DNA from: Frigoribacterium sp. PhB160 | Lineage (GTDB): Bacteria > Actinomycetota > Actinomycetes > Actinomycetales > Microbacteriaceae | Assembly (NCBI RefSeq): GCF_003751785.1 | Contig: NZ_RKIE01000002.1 | Span: 496,001 to 560,000, forward strand | Direction of reading: 5' to 3' | Length of the DNA: 64,000 nucleotides | Shown: piece after piece, positions 1 to 9,537 of the stretch | How positions within the stretch are numbered: position 1 is the stretch's first letter | Layout: every line of letters begins with the position of its first letter | The notes under the pieces: generated by a model | Told to the model about the DNA's origin: nothing | Database searches by the model: none | The model's input: only the letters and a program-made list of their open reading frames with translations | Program-made: the position numbers and the translations under genes

Positions 1-1
1 C

Positions 2-337
2 GGCGGCACCCCCGAGGGCATCATCACGGCCTGCGCCGTGAAGGCGCTCGGCGGCCTGATCCTCACGCGCCTGGCCCCGAAGGACGACGCGGAGCGCCAG
101 AAGGCGATCGACGCGGGTCACGACCTCGACCGCGTGCTCGACCAGGACGACCTCGTCAAGGGCGACAACGCTTACTTCGTCGCGACCGGTGTCACCGACG
201 GCGCGCTCGTCGCGGGCGTCAAGCGCAAGCAGGGCATGATCCGCACGTCGAGCATCGTGCTGCGCTCGCACTCGGGCACCATCCGTCGCGTCGAGGCCGA
301 CCACCTCGTCTCGAAGTGGTACGGCGAGGACGCCTGA
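2..337 (+). CDS. glpX: Fructose-1,6-bisphosphatase class II, C-terminal part
   Basis: The 5' end lies outside the window; reading from base 2 gives GGTPEGIITACAVKALGG followed by GHDLDRVL and a C-terminus ending WYGEDA. This matches the C-terminal third of GlpX-type fructose-1,6-bisphosphatase, the metal-dependent gluconeogenic enzyme that hydrolyses fructose-1,6-bisphosphate and is the usual FBPase of actinobacteria. The GGTPEG loop is a family hallmark. It is convergent with rmuC, with only 9 bases between the stop codons. Promoter and N-terminal half cannot be seen. Confidence 0.9.
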   Translation, partial: GGTPEGIITACAVKALGGLILTRLAPKDDAERQKAIDAGHDLDRVLDQDDLVKGDNAYFVATGVTDGALVAGVKRKQGMIRTSSIVLRSHSGTIRRVEADHLVSKWYGEDA

Positions 338-346
338 GCCCAGTCC

Positions 347-1633
347 TCAGCGACCGTCGAGCGCCCCCGCCGACGACCTCTCCCGGTCGTCGTCGAGGGC
401 GGTCGTCAGTTCGGGGGCGGTGAGGTCGCGGGGGATGTCGTCGATCAGCCCCGGGGCCGCGAGCGTCTTCGACTCGTCGAGCATGCTGAGGCGGCGGGCC
501 GAGGGCAGCACGGTGCGCTCGAGCGACCCGACGAACCGGTTGTAGTCGGAGACGGACCCCCGCAGCGACCGGCCGAGCTTGTCGACGTGGCCCGCCATCG
601 TCGAGAGCCGCCCGTAGAGCTCGCGGCTGAGGTCGAACAGCGTCTTGGCCTCGGCCGTGACGACGTCCTGCTGCCAGCTGAACGCGACGGTCTTGAGCAC
701 CGACCACAACGTGACCGGCGACGCGAGGGCCACCCGCTTCTGGAAGGCGTAGTCCATGATCGACGGGTCGGCCTCGAGCGCGGAGGAGACGAGCGACTCG
801 CTCGGGATGAACGCGATGACCAGTTCCGGGGACGACTCGAGACCGGCCCAGTAGGTCTTGGCCGACAGGGCGTCGACGTGAGCCCGGAGCGCCTTCACGT
901 GCTGCTTCACGAGCGCGTCGCGTCGCGCGCCCTCTTCCCCGGTCGCCGTGGCGGGGATGCTGCTGGCCTCGAGGAAGGCCGTGAAGGGCACCTTCGCGTC
1001 GACCGCGATGTTCTTGCCGCCCGGCAGGTGCACGACCATGTCCGGCCGGCCGGCGCCGGCGTCGCTCGTGATGCTCGTCTGCACGTCGAAGTCGACGCGC
1101 TCGACGAGGCCGGCCGCCTGCACGACGTTGCGCAGCTGCGTCTCGCCCCAGACGCCGCGGGTGCTGTTCGAGCGGAGCGCCGACGCGAGCGACTCGGCCG
1201 TGCCGCGCAGCCGTTCCTCCGACGCGCTCGCCACGCGCAGCTGCTCGCTCAGGGCGCCGTACTGGTGCGCCCGCTGCTCCTCCAGCTCGGCGACCTTCGC
1301 CTGGACGGCGGCGAGGCTCTGCGCCACCGGGCTGAGGGCCGTCATGACGCGACCGTCGGAGCGGTCGCGCTCGGCCTCGGCGATGCGCACGTCACGCAGG
1401 CGGTCCTGGAACTCCTGGAGGCGCGCCTCCTGCCCCGCGGTCTGGCGGCGGTGGAGCTCGTCGAGCTCGACCAGGCGCTCACGCAGGCCCGCGGCGGTGG
1501 CGCGCTCGGCGGCGGCGTCGGCCGCGAGGCGCCCGGCCTGCTCGACGGCCCGGGTGCGGGCGACGAGCACGCCGAGGGCGAGCCCGAGGGCGAGCGAGAC
1601 GAGGGCGATGACGACGACGAGCGGAGGGGTCAT
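347..1633 (-). CDS. rmuC: DNA recombination protein RmuC homologue
   Basis: A 428-residue protein with one N-terminal membrane helix (about residues 4-26), a charged coiled-coil stretch (about 30-130, rich in Glu, Arg and Ala) and the RmuC core (about 140-400) with motifs RGVWGETQLR, DAKVPF and FIPSESLV. RmuC proteins are predicted nuclease-fold proteins that limit recombination at inverted repeats; the biochemical activity is poorly defined. Length is typical. No Shine-Dalgarno sequence precedes the ATG; CACACT lies six bases upstream, a one-mismatch version of the leaderless promoter pattern seen elsewhere in the window. The gene contains the palindrome GGAGGCGCGCCTCC at 1417-1430. Confidence 0.9.
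   Translation of the reverse strand: MTPPLVVVIALVSLALGLALGVLVARTRAVEQAGRLAADAAAERATAAGLRERLVELDELHRRQTAGQEARLQEFQDRLRDVRIAEAERDRSDGRVMTALSPVAQSLAAVQAKVAELEEQRAHQYGALSEQLRVASASEERLRGTAESLASALRSNSTRGVWGETQLRNVVQAAGLVERVDFDVQTSITSDAGAGRPDMVVHLPGGKNIAVDAKVPFTAFLEASSIPATATGEEGARRDALVKQHVKALRAHVDALSAKTYWAGLESSPELVIAFIPSESLVSSALEADPSIMDYAFQKRVALASPVTLWSVLKTVAFSWQQDVVTAEAKTLFDLSRELYGRLSTMAGHVDKLGRSLRGSVSDYNRFVGSLERTVLPSARRLSMLDESKTLAAPGLIDDIPRDLTAPELTTALDDDRERSSAGALDGR
1417..1430. repeat. Palindromic double copy of the over-represented octamer GGAGGCGC
   Basis: GGAGGCGCGCCTCC is two overlapping, inverted copies of the octamer described in the findings. It lies inside rmuC. A second such palindrome, extended to 18 bases, lies at 30101-30118. 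Confidence 0.8.
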
Positions 1634-1694
1634 GCGAGGAGTGTGTCAGCGCCCACCGACATCGAGCGGCACCCTCGCGGGGCGCTGCCGTGGG

Positions 1695-2330
1695 TCAGCG
1701 GAAGACGACGCGGCGGCGCGGCGCCGGGGCGGGGCCGGACCCGGGCTCGGCGACGGGCGCCGCGGGCGTGAGGCGCTTCATGCCGACGCGGGCCGTGTCG
1801 GCCAGCTGCCGAAGGTCGTCGGCGCCGTGCACCTGGGCGGCGTGCACCACGATCGCGGCGCACGCCTCGGCGTCGGCGAGGGCGTCGTGGTGCGAGAAGC
1901 CGGTGAAGCCGGCGGCCGCCGCGGCGAGGGGGAGGCGGTACGAGTCGAGCGCGTAGGTCTTGCGGGCGACCTGCAGGCTGCAGAGGTAGGCCCACGACGG
2001 GGGAGTCACGCCGGTGGCGGCGCAGGCGCCCTTGATGACGCCCATGTCGAAGCCGGCGTTGTGGGCGACGAAGACGTCGATGCCCGCGAAGTCGGCGATG
2101 AGGTCGAACTGCTCGTGCCACTCGAAGGCGTCGACCACGTCGTCGGCGCGGATGCCGTGGATGCGGGTGTTCCACTCGAGGAAGGCGTCGTGCCCGGCCG
2201 GGGGCTTGATCAGCCAGCCGACCTTGTCGACCACGACCCCGTCGCGCACCTTGACGAGACCCACGGAACAGGCCGACGCGCTGCTCGAGTTCGCGGTCTC
2301 GAAGTCGATCGCGGTGAAGTCGATGGGCAT
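1695..2330 (-). CDS. DnaQ-like 3'-5' exonuclease (DEDDh family)
   Basis: A 211-residue protein with the exonuclease motifs in order: DFETAN (Exo I, residues 8-13), HNAGFDMGV (Exo II, about 89-97) and SHHDALADAEA (Exo III, about 146-156), giving the DEDDh catalytic set D-E-D-H-D. The family includes the proofreading subunit of DNA polymerase III and RNase T; stand-alone actinobacterial copies of this length are generally annotated as exonuclease or epsilon-like, and the true substrate is unknown. The last 35 residues are Pro/Ala-rich and probably disordered. Divergent from ychF with about 64 bases between the starts. Confidence 0.88.
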   Translation of the reverse strand: MPIDFTAIDFETANSSSASACSVGLVKVRDGVVVDKVGWLIKPPAGHDAFLEWNTRIHGIRADDVVDAFEWHEQFDLIADFAGIDVFVAHNAGFDMGVIKGACAATGVTPPSWAYLCSLQVARKTYALDSYRLPLAAAAAGFTGFSHHDALADAEACAAIVVHAAQVHGADDLRQLADTARVGMKRLTPAAPVAEPGSGPAPAPRRRVVFR

Positions 2331-2380
2331 CGGGCCATGGTCTCACGGGCCCCCGACATCGCCGGGCGGCGGCGCCCCGG

Positions 2381-2386
2381 TACGAT
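2381..2386 (+). promoter_or_regulatory. -10 element TACGAT, probably leaderless, for ychF
   Basis: TACGAT ends eight bases before the GTG start of ychF, and there is no purine-rich ribosome-binding site. Part of the window-wide TANNNT-N6-8-start pattern. The spacing is slightly longer than for the clearest members. Confidence 0.55.
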
Positions 2387-2394
2387 GGTCGACC

Positions 2395-3468
<1,074 letters not shown>

Positions 3469-3585
3469 GGCACGGCGACGAGGTCGGCGAGGCGACGGAC
3501 GCCGCGCCCTCCGAGCGACCTGGGAGCCGGGCGTCGGCGGGGTCGTAGCGTGGGCCGGTTCCCCACCGTGCCCGAGGAGGCCCCC

Positions 3586-4485
3586 ATGACCGACACCGCC
3601 ACCGAGACCACCGCCGACGCCCCGGTCGGCCCCCGCACCGCGATCGTCCTCGGCGGCGGAGGCATCACCGGCATCGCGTGGGAGGTCGGCGTGCTGGCGC
3701 GCCTCCTCGAGGCCGGCATCCCGCTCGGCGACGCCGACCTCGTCGTCGGCACGTCGGCCGGCTCGGTCGTCGGCACCACCCTCCGTCTCGGCGGCATCGC
3801 CGACGCGTACGCCGAGCACCTCGTGCCCGTGCCGGCCGGGTCCACCCCCGAGGCCGTCCTCGACAGCGAGTCGTTCATGGACCGCATCACGCAGGCCATC
3901 GCCGGCGCCGAGGGCGAGCAGGACGCCCGCGCCCGCCTGGGCGCCGTCGCCCGCCAGGTGCCCGTCGTCGGCGACGAGCCCGAGCTCGTCACGACCATGC
4001 GCGAGCGCTTCGGTGCCGACGCCGCCTGGCCCGCGGGGGAGCTGGCGGTCTGCACCATCGACGCCACCGACGGCGAGTTCCGGGTGCTGACCCGCGCCTC
4101 CGGCGTCCCCCTGCACGTCGCGGTCGCGGCCAGCTGCTCCGTGCCGCTCGTCTGGCCGACCGTCGAGGTCGACGGCCGCGCGACGATGGACGGCGGCCTG
4201 CGCTCGGGCACCAACGCCGACGTCGCCGACGCCGCCGACCGCGTGCTCGTGCTCTCGTGCGGCCCCGAGCTGCCCCAGTCGCCGCTCGGGCCCACCCTGC
4301 CCGGCGTCGTCGCCACCCGCCAGGACGCCGGCCGCCCGGCCTTCGTCGTCGAGGCCGACGCCGAGAGCCTCGCCGCCTTCGGCCCCAACTCGCTGTCGGG
4401 CGCGACCCGGCAGGCCGCGGCCGAGGCCGGTCGTCGCCAGGCCGAGGGCGTCATCGACGCCATCCGGGCCTACTGGCAAGGCTGA
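3586..4485 (+). CDS. Patatin-like phospholipase / alpha-beta-alpha hydrolase
   Basis: A 299-residue patatin-domain protein. The oxyanion loop GGGGITGIAWE starts near residue 23, the nucleophile elbow is GTSAG with Ser57, and the partner aspartate is in MDGGLRSG (Asp202), giving a complete Ser-Asp dyad. Patatin-type proteins are lipid acyl hydrolases; the natural lipid is unknown. There is no signal peptide or membrane helix, so it is predicted cytoplasmic. The start is the ATG five bases after the strong ribosome site GAGGAGG. It sits alone between ychF and the histone-like gene. Confidence 0.88.
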   Translation: MTDTATETTADAPVGPRTAIVLGGGGITGIAWEVGVLARLLEAGIPLGDADLVVGTSAGSVVGTTLRLGGIADAYAEHLVPVPAGSTPEAVLDSESFMDRITQAIAGAEGEQDARARLGAVARQVPVVGDEPELVTTMRERFGADAAWPAGELAVCTIDATDGEFRVLTRASGVPLHVAVAASCSVPLVWPTVEVDGRATMDGGLRSGTNADVADAADRVLVLSCGPELPQSPLGPTLPGVVATRQDAGRPAFVVEADAESLAAFGPNSLSGATRQAAAEAGRRQAEGVIDAIRAYWQG

Positions 4486-4641
4486 GCCGACCCCGTCGCG
4501 CCGAGGCAGGGTCGGGCGCAGCCGAGCCCTGCGCGACTGGGTCCGGGCCGCGCGGTGCCTGCGAGCCTCCTCCGAGCTCCCTGCGCCCCCGGTGCCAGGC
4601 TTGAGGCGACCCGCACCGCCCACCCGAGCAGAGGAGTCCCC

Positions 4642-5232
4642 GTGGCCGACAAGAAGAAGAGCACGAAGAAGACCGAGTCCGCGAGCACCGCCGCCGACCT
4701 GAAGAAGCGACGCAAGGCCGTCGACTCGGCCCTCGACGCGGTCTCCGCGGCCCTCGACGACGTCGCGTCCGCCGCGAAGTCGCTCGCCAAGGCCGACGGC
4801 GCGAAGTCGACGAAGAAGGCTCGCGCCGCGCTCGACGACGCGGTCGACGCCGCCCGCTCCGGGGTGAAGCAGGCCGAGAAGGCGACCCGCAAGGTCGTCA
4901 AGACCGCCACCGCCGGAGGCGCGGCCCCGGCGCCCGCAGCGGCCTCGGCCCCGAAGCCCACCAAGTCGGCCTCGCAGGTGCAGGCCGAGGTGGCCCAGAA
5001 GTCGGTCGTCACCTCCACCTCGACGCCCCCGACGCCGGCGCGTGCCGCCTACACGCCCCCGCTGCCGCACGCCGACGAGACCACGGTCACGGACGCCGCC
5101 GGCCACGAGGAGCACCTCGACCTGCACGCCCAGACCCTCGTCGCGCTGCGCTCCCTCGCGCGCACCAAGGGCGTCGCCGGCGTCTCGCGCCTCACGAAGG
5201 CCCAGCTGATCGAGAAGCTGCAGCAGGCCTGA
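4642..5232 (+). CDS. Lys/Ala-rich histone-like protein with C-terminal Rho_N/SAP-like motif
   Basis: A 196-residue, strongly basic protein. Residues 1-25 are KKKSTKKT-like; about 25-90 form Ala/Lys/Asp-rich amphipathic helices with repeated A-K-K spacing, resembling histone H1-like tails of actinobacterial nucleoid proteins. A Pro/Ala linker (about 90-150) leads to a conserved-looking last 32 residues with TLVALRSLARTKGVAG and SRLTKAQLIEKL, which fits the LxxLrxlAkxxgixgxsklxKxeLI pattern of Rho N-terminal and SAP-type nucleic-acid-binding motifs. The GTG start follows GAGGAG by five bases. A DNA- or RNA-binding chromosome-organising role is inferred from composition only. Confidence 0.7.
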   Translation: MADKKKSTKKTESASTAADLKKRRKAVDSALDAVSAALDDVASAAKSLAKADGAKSTKKARAALDDAVDAARSGVKQAEKATRKVVKTATAGGAAPAPAAASAPKPTKSASQVQAEVAQKSVVTSTSTPPTPARAAYTPPLPHADETTVTDAAGHEEHLDLHAQTLVALRSLARTKGVAGVSRLTKAQLIEKLQQA

Positions 5233-5335
5233 CCCGTGGCCGGGCCCCGGCGGCGCGAGCACCCCAGGTCACGACCGCCTGGGGGTCCGCCGCGTCGCCT
5301 TGTGCCACGGCCCCGCCACCGGGGAGGATCGTCGG

Positions 5336-5488
5336 GTGGAGACCTTCATCATCGCCCTCATCGTCCTCGGTTCCGTCATCGTCACGCTCGCGATCCTGTG
5401 GCTCCTGCTGGCACCGGTCGTCGACATCGCCCTGTCGCGCCGCGCGCAGGCCGAGGCGACGTCGAAGGTCGTCCCCGTGCGCCGCTGA
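5336..5488 (+). CDS. Small single-span membrane protein (50 aa)
   Basis: A short gene starting at a GTG eight bases after GGGGAGG. The product has one long hydrophobic helix (about residues 4-32, FIIALIVLGSVIVTLAILWLL) and a short basic tail ending VVPVRR. No family is recognised. The good ribosome site, a downstream hairpin and sound codon use support it being real. Location is presumably the cytoplasmic membrane. Confidence 0.55.
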   Translation: METFIIALIVLGSVIVTLAILWLLLAPVVDIALSRRAQAEATSKVVPVRR

Positions 5489-5526
5489 CGCGGGCGCCTG
5501 CCCGGCGCAGGCGTCCTGATGCCAGA

Positions 5527-5576
5527 CGACCCGCGCCTCCCCGCCTCGAGCGATCGAGAGGAGGAGGTGCGGGTCG
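5527..5576. terminator. Bidirectional hairpin between the 50-aa gene and msrBA
   Basis: Inverted repeat with outer arms CGACCCGC (5527-5534) and GCGGGTCG (5569-5576), continued by CCTCC/GGAGG pairs and an inner CTCGA/TCGAG, about 19 pairs in all. It lies between two converging genes. No T-run follows. One arm contains a copy of the GCGCCTCC octamer. Confidence 0.6.
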
Positions 5577-5593
5577 CGTCGTACGGGGAGGCG

Positions 5594-6592
5594 TCAGCCG
5601 GCCGCCACCTGGTCGCGCTTCGGCAGCACCCAGCCCTGACGGACGAAGTGGCACGTGTAGCCGCCGGGCTGCTTCTCGAGGTAGTCCTGGTGCTCCTCCT
5701 CCGCCTCCCAGAAGTCGCCCGCGGGGGCGACCTCGGTGACGACCTTGCCGGGCCACAGGCCGGAGGCGTCGACGTCGGCGATGGTGTCGAGGGCCGTCTC
5801 GCGCTGCTCGTCGCTCGTGTAGAAGATCGCCGAGCGGTAGCTGTCGCCGATGTCGTTGCCCTGGCGGTCCTTCGTCGACGGGTCGTGGATCTGGAAGAAG
5901 AACTCGAGGATCTCGCGGTACGAGGTCAGGCCGGGGTCGAAGACGATCTCGACGGCCTCGGCGTGGCCGGCGTGGTTGCGGTACGTCGCGTTCGCGACCG
6001 TGCCGCCGGAGTAGCCGACGCGCGTCGACACGATGCCCGGACGGCGGCGGAGGAGCTGCTGCGCGCCCCAGAAGCAGCCGCCCGCGAGGATCGCGGTCTC
6101 GGTCGTTCCGCTGGGGGCGGGGGTGGACTCAGGGGAGAAGAGCGTCATGAGGGAACCGTATCCTTCGGTCTCGAGTTCGGAGTGGGGGACGAAGCGGAGG
6201 GCCGCCGAGTTGATGCAGTAGCGGAGGCCGCCCGTGGCGGTCGGCCCGTCGCGGAAGACGTGGCCGAGGTGGCTGCCGGCGCCCGACGACCGCACCTCGG
6301 TGCGCCGCGCGAAGAACAGGCCCTCGCGGGTCTCGACGACGGTGTCGGCGTCGATCGGACGGGTGAAGCTCGGCCAGCCGGTGCGGCTGTCGAACTTGTC
6401 GGTCGAGGCGAACAGGGGCTCGCCCGAGACCACGTCGACGTAGATGCCGGGCTCGTGCGTGTCCCAGTACTCGTTGCGGAACGCGGGCTCGGTGCCTCCG
6501 CCCTGCGTCACGCGCCGCTGGAGGGCGGTGAGCCGGGCGAGGGCCTCGGGGGTCGCCTCGTAGTCGGGGGTGCTGCCGAGATCGTCTGTCAT
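5594..6592 (-). CDS. msrBA: Bifunctional peptide methionine sulfoxide reductase MsrB-MsrA fusion
   Basis: A 332-residue fusion in the order MsrB (about 15-155) then MsrA (about 170-325). The MsrB half has GWPSF, HLGHVF and the catalytic-Cys motif [11 protein letters not shown]; the MsrA half has the catalytic motif GGCFWG and GYSGG. Together they would reduce both R- and S-methionine sulfoxide, repairing oxidised proteins. The MsrB half lacks the two CxxC zinc pairs, and the usual CGWPSF cysteine is Thr (RTGWPSF), so no standard resolving cysteine is visible. The ATG follows GAGGAGG with good spacing. Length fits other fused enzymes. Confidence 0.93.
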   Translation of the reverse strand: MTDDLGSTPDYEATPEALARLTALQRRVTQGGGTEPAFRNEYWDTHEPGIYVDVVSGEPLFASTDKFDSRTGWPSFTRPIDADTVVETREGLFFARRTEVRSSGAGSHLGHVFRDGPTATGGLRYCINSAALRFVPHSELETEGYGSLMTLFSPESTPAPSGTTETAILAGGCFWGAQQLLRRRPGIVSTRVGYSGGTVANATYRNHAGHAEAVEIVFDPGLTSYREILEFFFQIHDPSTKDRQGNDIGDSYRSAIFYTSDEQRETALDTIADVDASGLWPGKVVTEVAPAGDFWEAEEEHQDYLEKQPGGYTCHFVRQGWVLPKRDQVAAG

Positions 6593-6706
6593 GGTGCCTC
6601 CTCTTCGGAGCGACGACGCACCCGGTGCGGTGCGCCCCCGGCTCCGGGGGGTGCAACGCACGAGGCCCGGTCGGTGTTCCGCCGGGTCGCTGCGAGACTG
6701 GTGGGC

Positions 6707-8332
6707 ATGAGCCTGATCCGACTGAACGACGTCACCGTGCGCTTCGAGCAGCGCCCCGTCCTCCGCGAGGCGTTCTTCCGGCTCGAGCAGGGCGACCGCG
6801 TCGGCCTCATCGGGCGGAACGGCTCGGGCAAGTCGACGCTGCTCAAGCTCGTGCTCGACCAGGTGCAGCCCGACGAGGGCATCGTCAGCGTCGACGACGG
6901 GCTGCGGCTCGGCTACTTCTCCCAGTTCAGCGAGCTCGACGGCACGATGAGCGTCACCGAGGTGCTGCAGGGCCTCTTCGACGACGTCCGCGCGATGGAG
7001 GGCGAGCTCGCCGAGATCGACGGGGCCATCGCGGTCGCGGCGGTGGACCCCGACCAAGGCGACGAGCTGACGCGCCTCATCGAGCGGCAGAGCGAGCTGT
7101 TCGGCGAGATGGACCGCCTCGACGGCTGGGAGTACCCGCGCCGCATCGACACCGCCCTCACCGTCCTCGGGTTCGACGAGGCCCACCGCACGAGCCCGAT
7201 CGAGGCGCTGAGCGGCGGCTGGCGCAACCGCGCGGCGCTCGCGAAGATCCTCCTCGAGGAGCCCGACGTGCTGCTGCTCGACGAGCCCACCAACTTCCTC
7301 GACGTGGCCGGCGTCGAGTGGCTCGAGCAGTGGTTCCGCGACTTCCGCGGCGCGGCGATCGTCGTGTCGCACGACCGGCAGTTCCTCGACGCGGTCGTCA
7401 CGCGCATCGTCGAGGTCGAGAACTACCACCTGCACGAGTACCCGGGCGCCTTCGCCGAGTACGTCGTGCAGAAGCAGTTCCGCCTCAAGACGCTCGAGTC
7501 GCAGTTCGCCCACGAGTCCGAGCTGCTCGCGTTCGAGTCGGAGGGCATCTCCGACCGCCGCGAGGCCGCCAAGGCCGCACGCTCGGCGAAGGCCGGAGGC
7601 GGCAGCGGGCTCACCAAGGACCTCGCCAAGATCAAGAAGCAGCGCACCCCGCGCCCGGTCGACCAGATCATCACGGAGATCTACGGCGGCCTGCACGTCA
7701 AGGACGTGCTCTGCCGCGTCGAGGGGCTCGGCAAGGCCTACGGCGACAAGACGCTCTTCGACGACCTCACCCTCGAGCTGCGCCGTCGCGACCGCGTCGT
7801 GGTCGTCGGCGCCAACGGCAGCGGCAAGAGCACGCTGCTGCGCGTGCTCGAGGGCACCGAGCGCGCCGACCGGGGCCGTGTCGACTGGGCGGGCGGCGCC
7901 CGCGTCGTCTCGTACAACCAGGTGCTCGCCGACCTCGACGACGCCGACACCGTGACCCACTCGGTGAACGCGATGCCCGACAGCCTCGCGTTCGCCGCGA
8001 CGCGGAAGTCGGTCGGGCGCTTCCTGGCGATGTTCCAGTTCTCGGACGCCGAGCTGCAGCAGCGAATCGGGGCGCTCTCCGGCGGTCAGCGGGCTCGGGT
8101 CGCGATGGCGCAGTGCCTCCTGTCGGGGGCGTCCGTGCTCCTGCTCGACGAGCCGACGAACCACCTCGACATGGCGAGCACGCAGGTCATGGAGCGCGCG
8201 CTCGTCCACTTCCCGGGCGCGGTGGTCGTCGTGTCGCACGACCGGTTCTTCAGCGAGAAGGTCGCGAACCGGCGCATCGCGTTTGGGGTCGAGGGCGCCG
8301 AGGTCGGCGAGCTCGAGGTCGGCGCGGCCTAG
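6707..8332 (+). CDS. ABC-F family ATP-binding protein
   Basis: A 541-residue protein with two ABC domains and no membrane segment. Domain 1 has Walker [10 protein letters not shown], signature LSGGW and Walker [12 protein letters not shown]; domain 2 has [14 protein letters not shown] and [11 protein letters not shown]. The charged interdomain linker (about residues 240-310) contains [16 protein letters not shown] proteins act on the ribosome as translation factors or antibiotic-protection factors; which applies here cannot be decided. The chosen ATG gives [13 protein letters not shown], the normal N-terminus. Its TAG stop shares a CTAG with the stop of the converging gene. Confidence 0.92.
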   Translation: MSLIRLNDVTVRFEQRPVLREAFFRLEQGDRVGLIGRNGSGKSTLLKLVLDQVQPDEGIVSVDDGLRLGYFSQFSELDGTMSVTEVLQGLFDDVRAMEGELAEIDGAIAVAAVDPDQGDELTRLIERQSELFGEMDRLDGWEYPRRIDTALTVLGFDEAHRTSPIEALSGGWRNRAALAKILLEEPDVLLLDEPTNFLDVAGVEWLEQWFRDFRGAAIVVSHDRQFLDAVVTRIVEVENYHLHEYPGAFAEYVVQKQFRLKTLESQFAHESELLAFESEGISDRREAAKAARSAKAGGGSGLTKDLAKIKKQRTPRPVDQIITEIYGGLHVKDVLCRVEGLGKAYGDKTLFDDLTLELRRRDRVVVVGANGSGKSTLLRVLEGTERADRGRVDWAGGARVVSYNQVLADLDDADTVTHSVNAMPDSLAFAATRKSVGRFLAMFQFSDAELQQRIGALSGGQRARVAMAQCLLSGASVLLLDEPTNHLDMASTQVMERALVHFPGAVVVVSHDRFFSEKVANRRIAFGVEGAEVGELEVGAA

Positions 8333-8643
8333 GCGTCGGCGGGCCCGGAGCCGCCGCGCGCGCCCTCCGCGCCCGGCCGGTTCGTCCATCGCGTCAGCAG
8401 CGCCGCCGCGACGGCCCGCGGGCACGGCACGGTCTCGCTCGTGCCCGACGTCGTCGTGAGCGTGACCTCGGTCAGGGCGCCGCGATCGACGGTGTCGATG
8501 CCGGCGATGCAGTCGTGCCCTACCCGGACGAACTCGGGCTCGTCGGCGCTGGAGACCGGTCTCGTCGCGTAGAGGAAGTGGTCGTCGAAGAGACAGACCT
8601 CGAACCACCGGCCCGAGACCTCCCACCGCGTGCAGAACCTCAC
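8329..8643 (-). CDS. Conserved hypothetical protein (104 aa)
   Basis: Not recognised. The product begins [23 protein letters not shown], has three cysteines in its first half, no signal peptide or membrane helix, and a Gly/Ala/Pro-rich tail that overlaps the end of the ABC-F gene. It may be a small single-domain protein of about 80 ordered residues. The start is supported by a leaderless promoter six bases upstream rather than by a ribosome site. Stop codons of this gene and the ABC-F gene are the two strands of one CTAG. Confidence 0.6.
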   Translation of the reverse strand: MRFCTRWEVSGRWFEVCLFDDHFLYATRPVSSADEPEFVRVGHDCIAGIDTVDRGALTEVTLTTTSGTSETVPCPRAVAAALLTRWTNRPGAEGARGGSGPADA

Positions 8644-8649
8644 CGCGAC

Positions 8650-8655
8650 AGCTTA
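8650..8655 (-). promoter_or_regulatory. -10 element TAAGCT, leaderless
   Basis: Read on the minus strand, TAAGCT is followed by six bases (GTCGCG) and then the GTG of the 104-residue gene. No Shine-Dalgarno sequence. Confidence 0.65.
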
Positions 8656-8662
8656 CCGAGCG

Positions 8663-9535
8663 TCAGTCGGCGAAGATGGCCCCGACCGGCTCGCGCTTCT
8701 CGGCCTGGAAGCGGTCCTCCTCGCGCCCCAGCGCCCAGTACGCCGAGATCGAGAGGGAGGCGCGGTCCAGGCGCCACGTGTCGTGGAGGACGACCCGCGC
8801 CTCCTTGACCATCCCGCGCTCGCCGTGCGCGAAGACGACGACCGGCCCGGTCGGCACGTCGAGGGCGCGGAGCGCCTCGAGCAGGAGCGTCCCGGGCACC
8901 GCGTCGCCGCGGTGCAGCCAGCGGAGCTCGACGCCCTCCGGGTGCTCGAGGGCGAGCTCGTCGGCCGGGCCCTCGACCTCGACGAGGGCGAGCCCCGTGG
9001 CCCCGGCGGGCATCCGCTCGAGGGCGGCGGCGATCGCCGGCAGGGCCGAGTCGTCACCGAGCAGCAGGTCGGGCACGGCCGGGTCGGCCGACGGACGCCA
9101 GAGCCCGCCCGGGCTCGACGTCGCGAGCAGGTCGCCCGGCCGCGCGGCCAGGGCCCAGGGGCCCGCCACCCCGACGTCGCCGTGCACGACGAAGTCGATC
9201 GCGATCGTGCGGGCAGCTCGGTCGACCGACCGGATCGTGTAGGTGCGCCGCACCGGCAGCTCGTCGGCGGCGACCCGCGTGCGCAGCGCGTCGAGGTCGA
9301 ACGGCGGCACGAGCGACGAGCCGGGGCGCGGCAGCAGCAGCTTGACGTACGCGTCGGTCGCCTCGAGCTGCTCGGCGCCCGCCTCGAGGAACCCGTCGAC
9401 GGCCTCGCCGCCGAGGTGCACGCGCATGAGGTGCGGGCTGAGCCGCTCGGTGCGGTCGACGACGAACACGTGCTGGCTGCGGGCGGCCCGCGGGGCGCGC
9501 TCGGGGCGGGCGGGCTCGGTCGGCAGGGTCGTCAC
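8663..9535 (-). CDS. Siderophore-interacting protein (FAD/NAD(P)H ferric-siderophore reductase)
   Basis: A 290-residue SIP-family flavoprotein. The FAD-binding motif RRTYTIRS is near residue 93, followed by DFVVHGDVG, GPWALAARPGD and an NAD(P)H-domain C-terminus with FAHGERGMVKEAR and SISAYWALGR. Members reduce ferric siderophores in the cytoplasm to release iron. The GTG start lies two bases after the stop of the binding-protein gene, so both are probably co-transcribed from the iron-box promoter at 10642-10660. The role is strengthened by the adjacent importer. Confidence 0.93.
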   Translation of the reverse strand: MTTLPTEPARPERAPRAARSQHVFVVDRTERLSPHLMRVHLGGEAVDGFLEAGAEQLEATDAYVKLLLPRPGSSLVPPFDLDALRTRVAADELPVRRTYTIRSVDRAARTIAIDFVVHGDVGVAGPWALAARPGDLLATSSPGGLWRPSADPAVPDLLLGDDSALPAIAAALERMPAGATGLALVEVEGPADELALEHPEGVELRWLHRGDAVPGTLLLEALRALDVPTGPVVVFAHGERGMVKEARVVLHDTWRLDRASLSISAYWALGREEDRFQAEKREPVGAIFAD

Positions 9536-9537
9536 GG

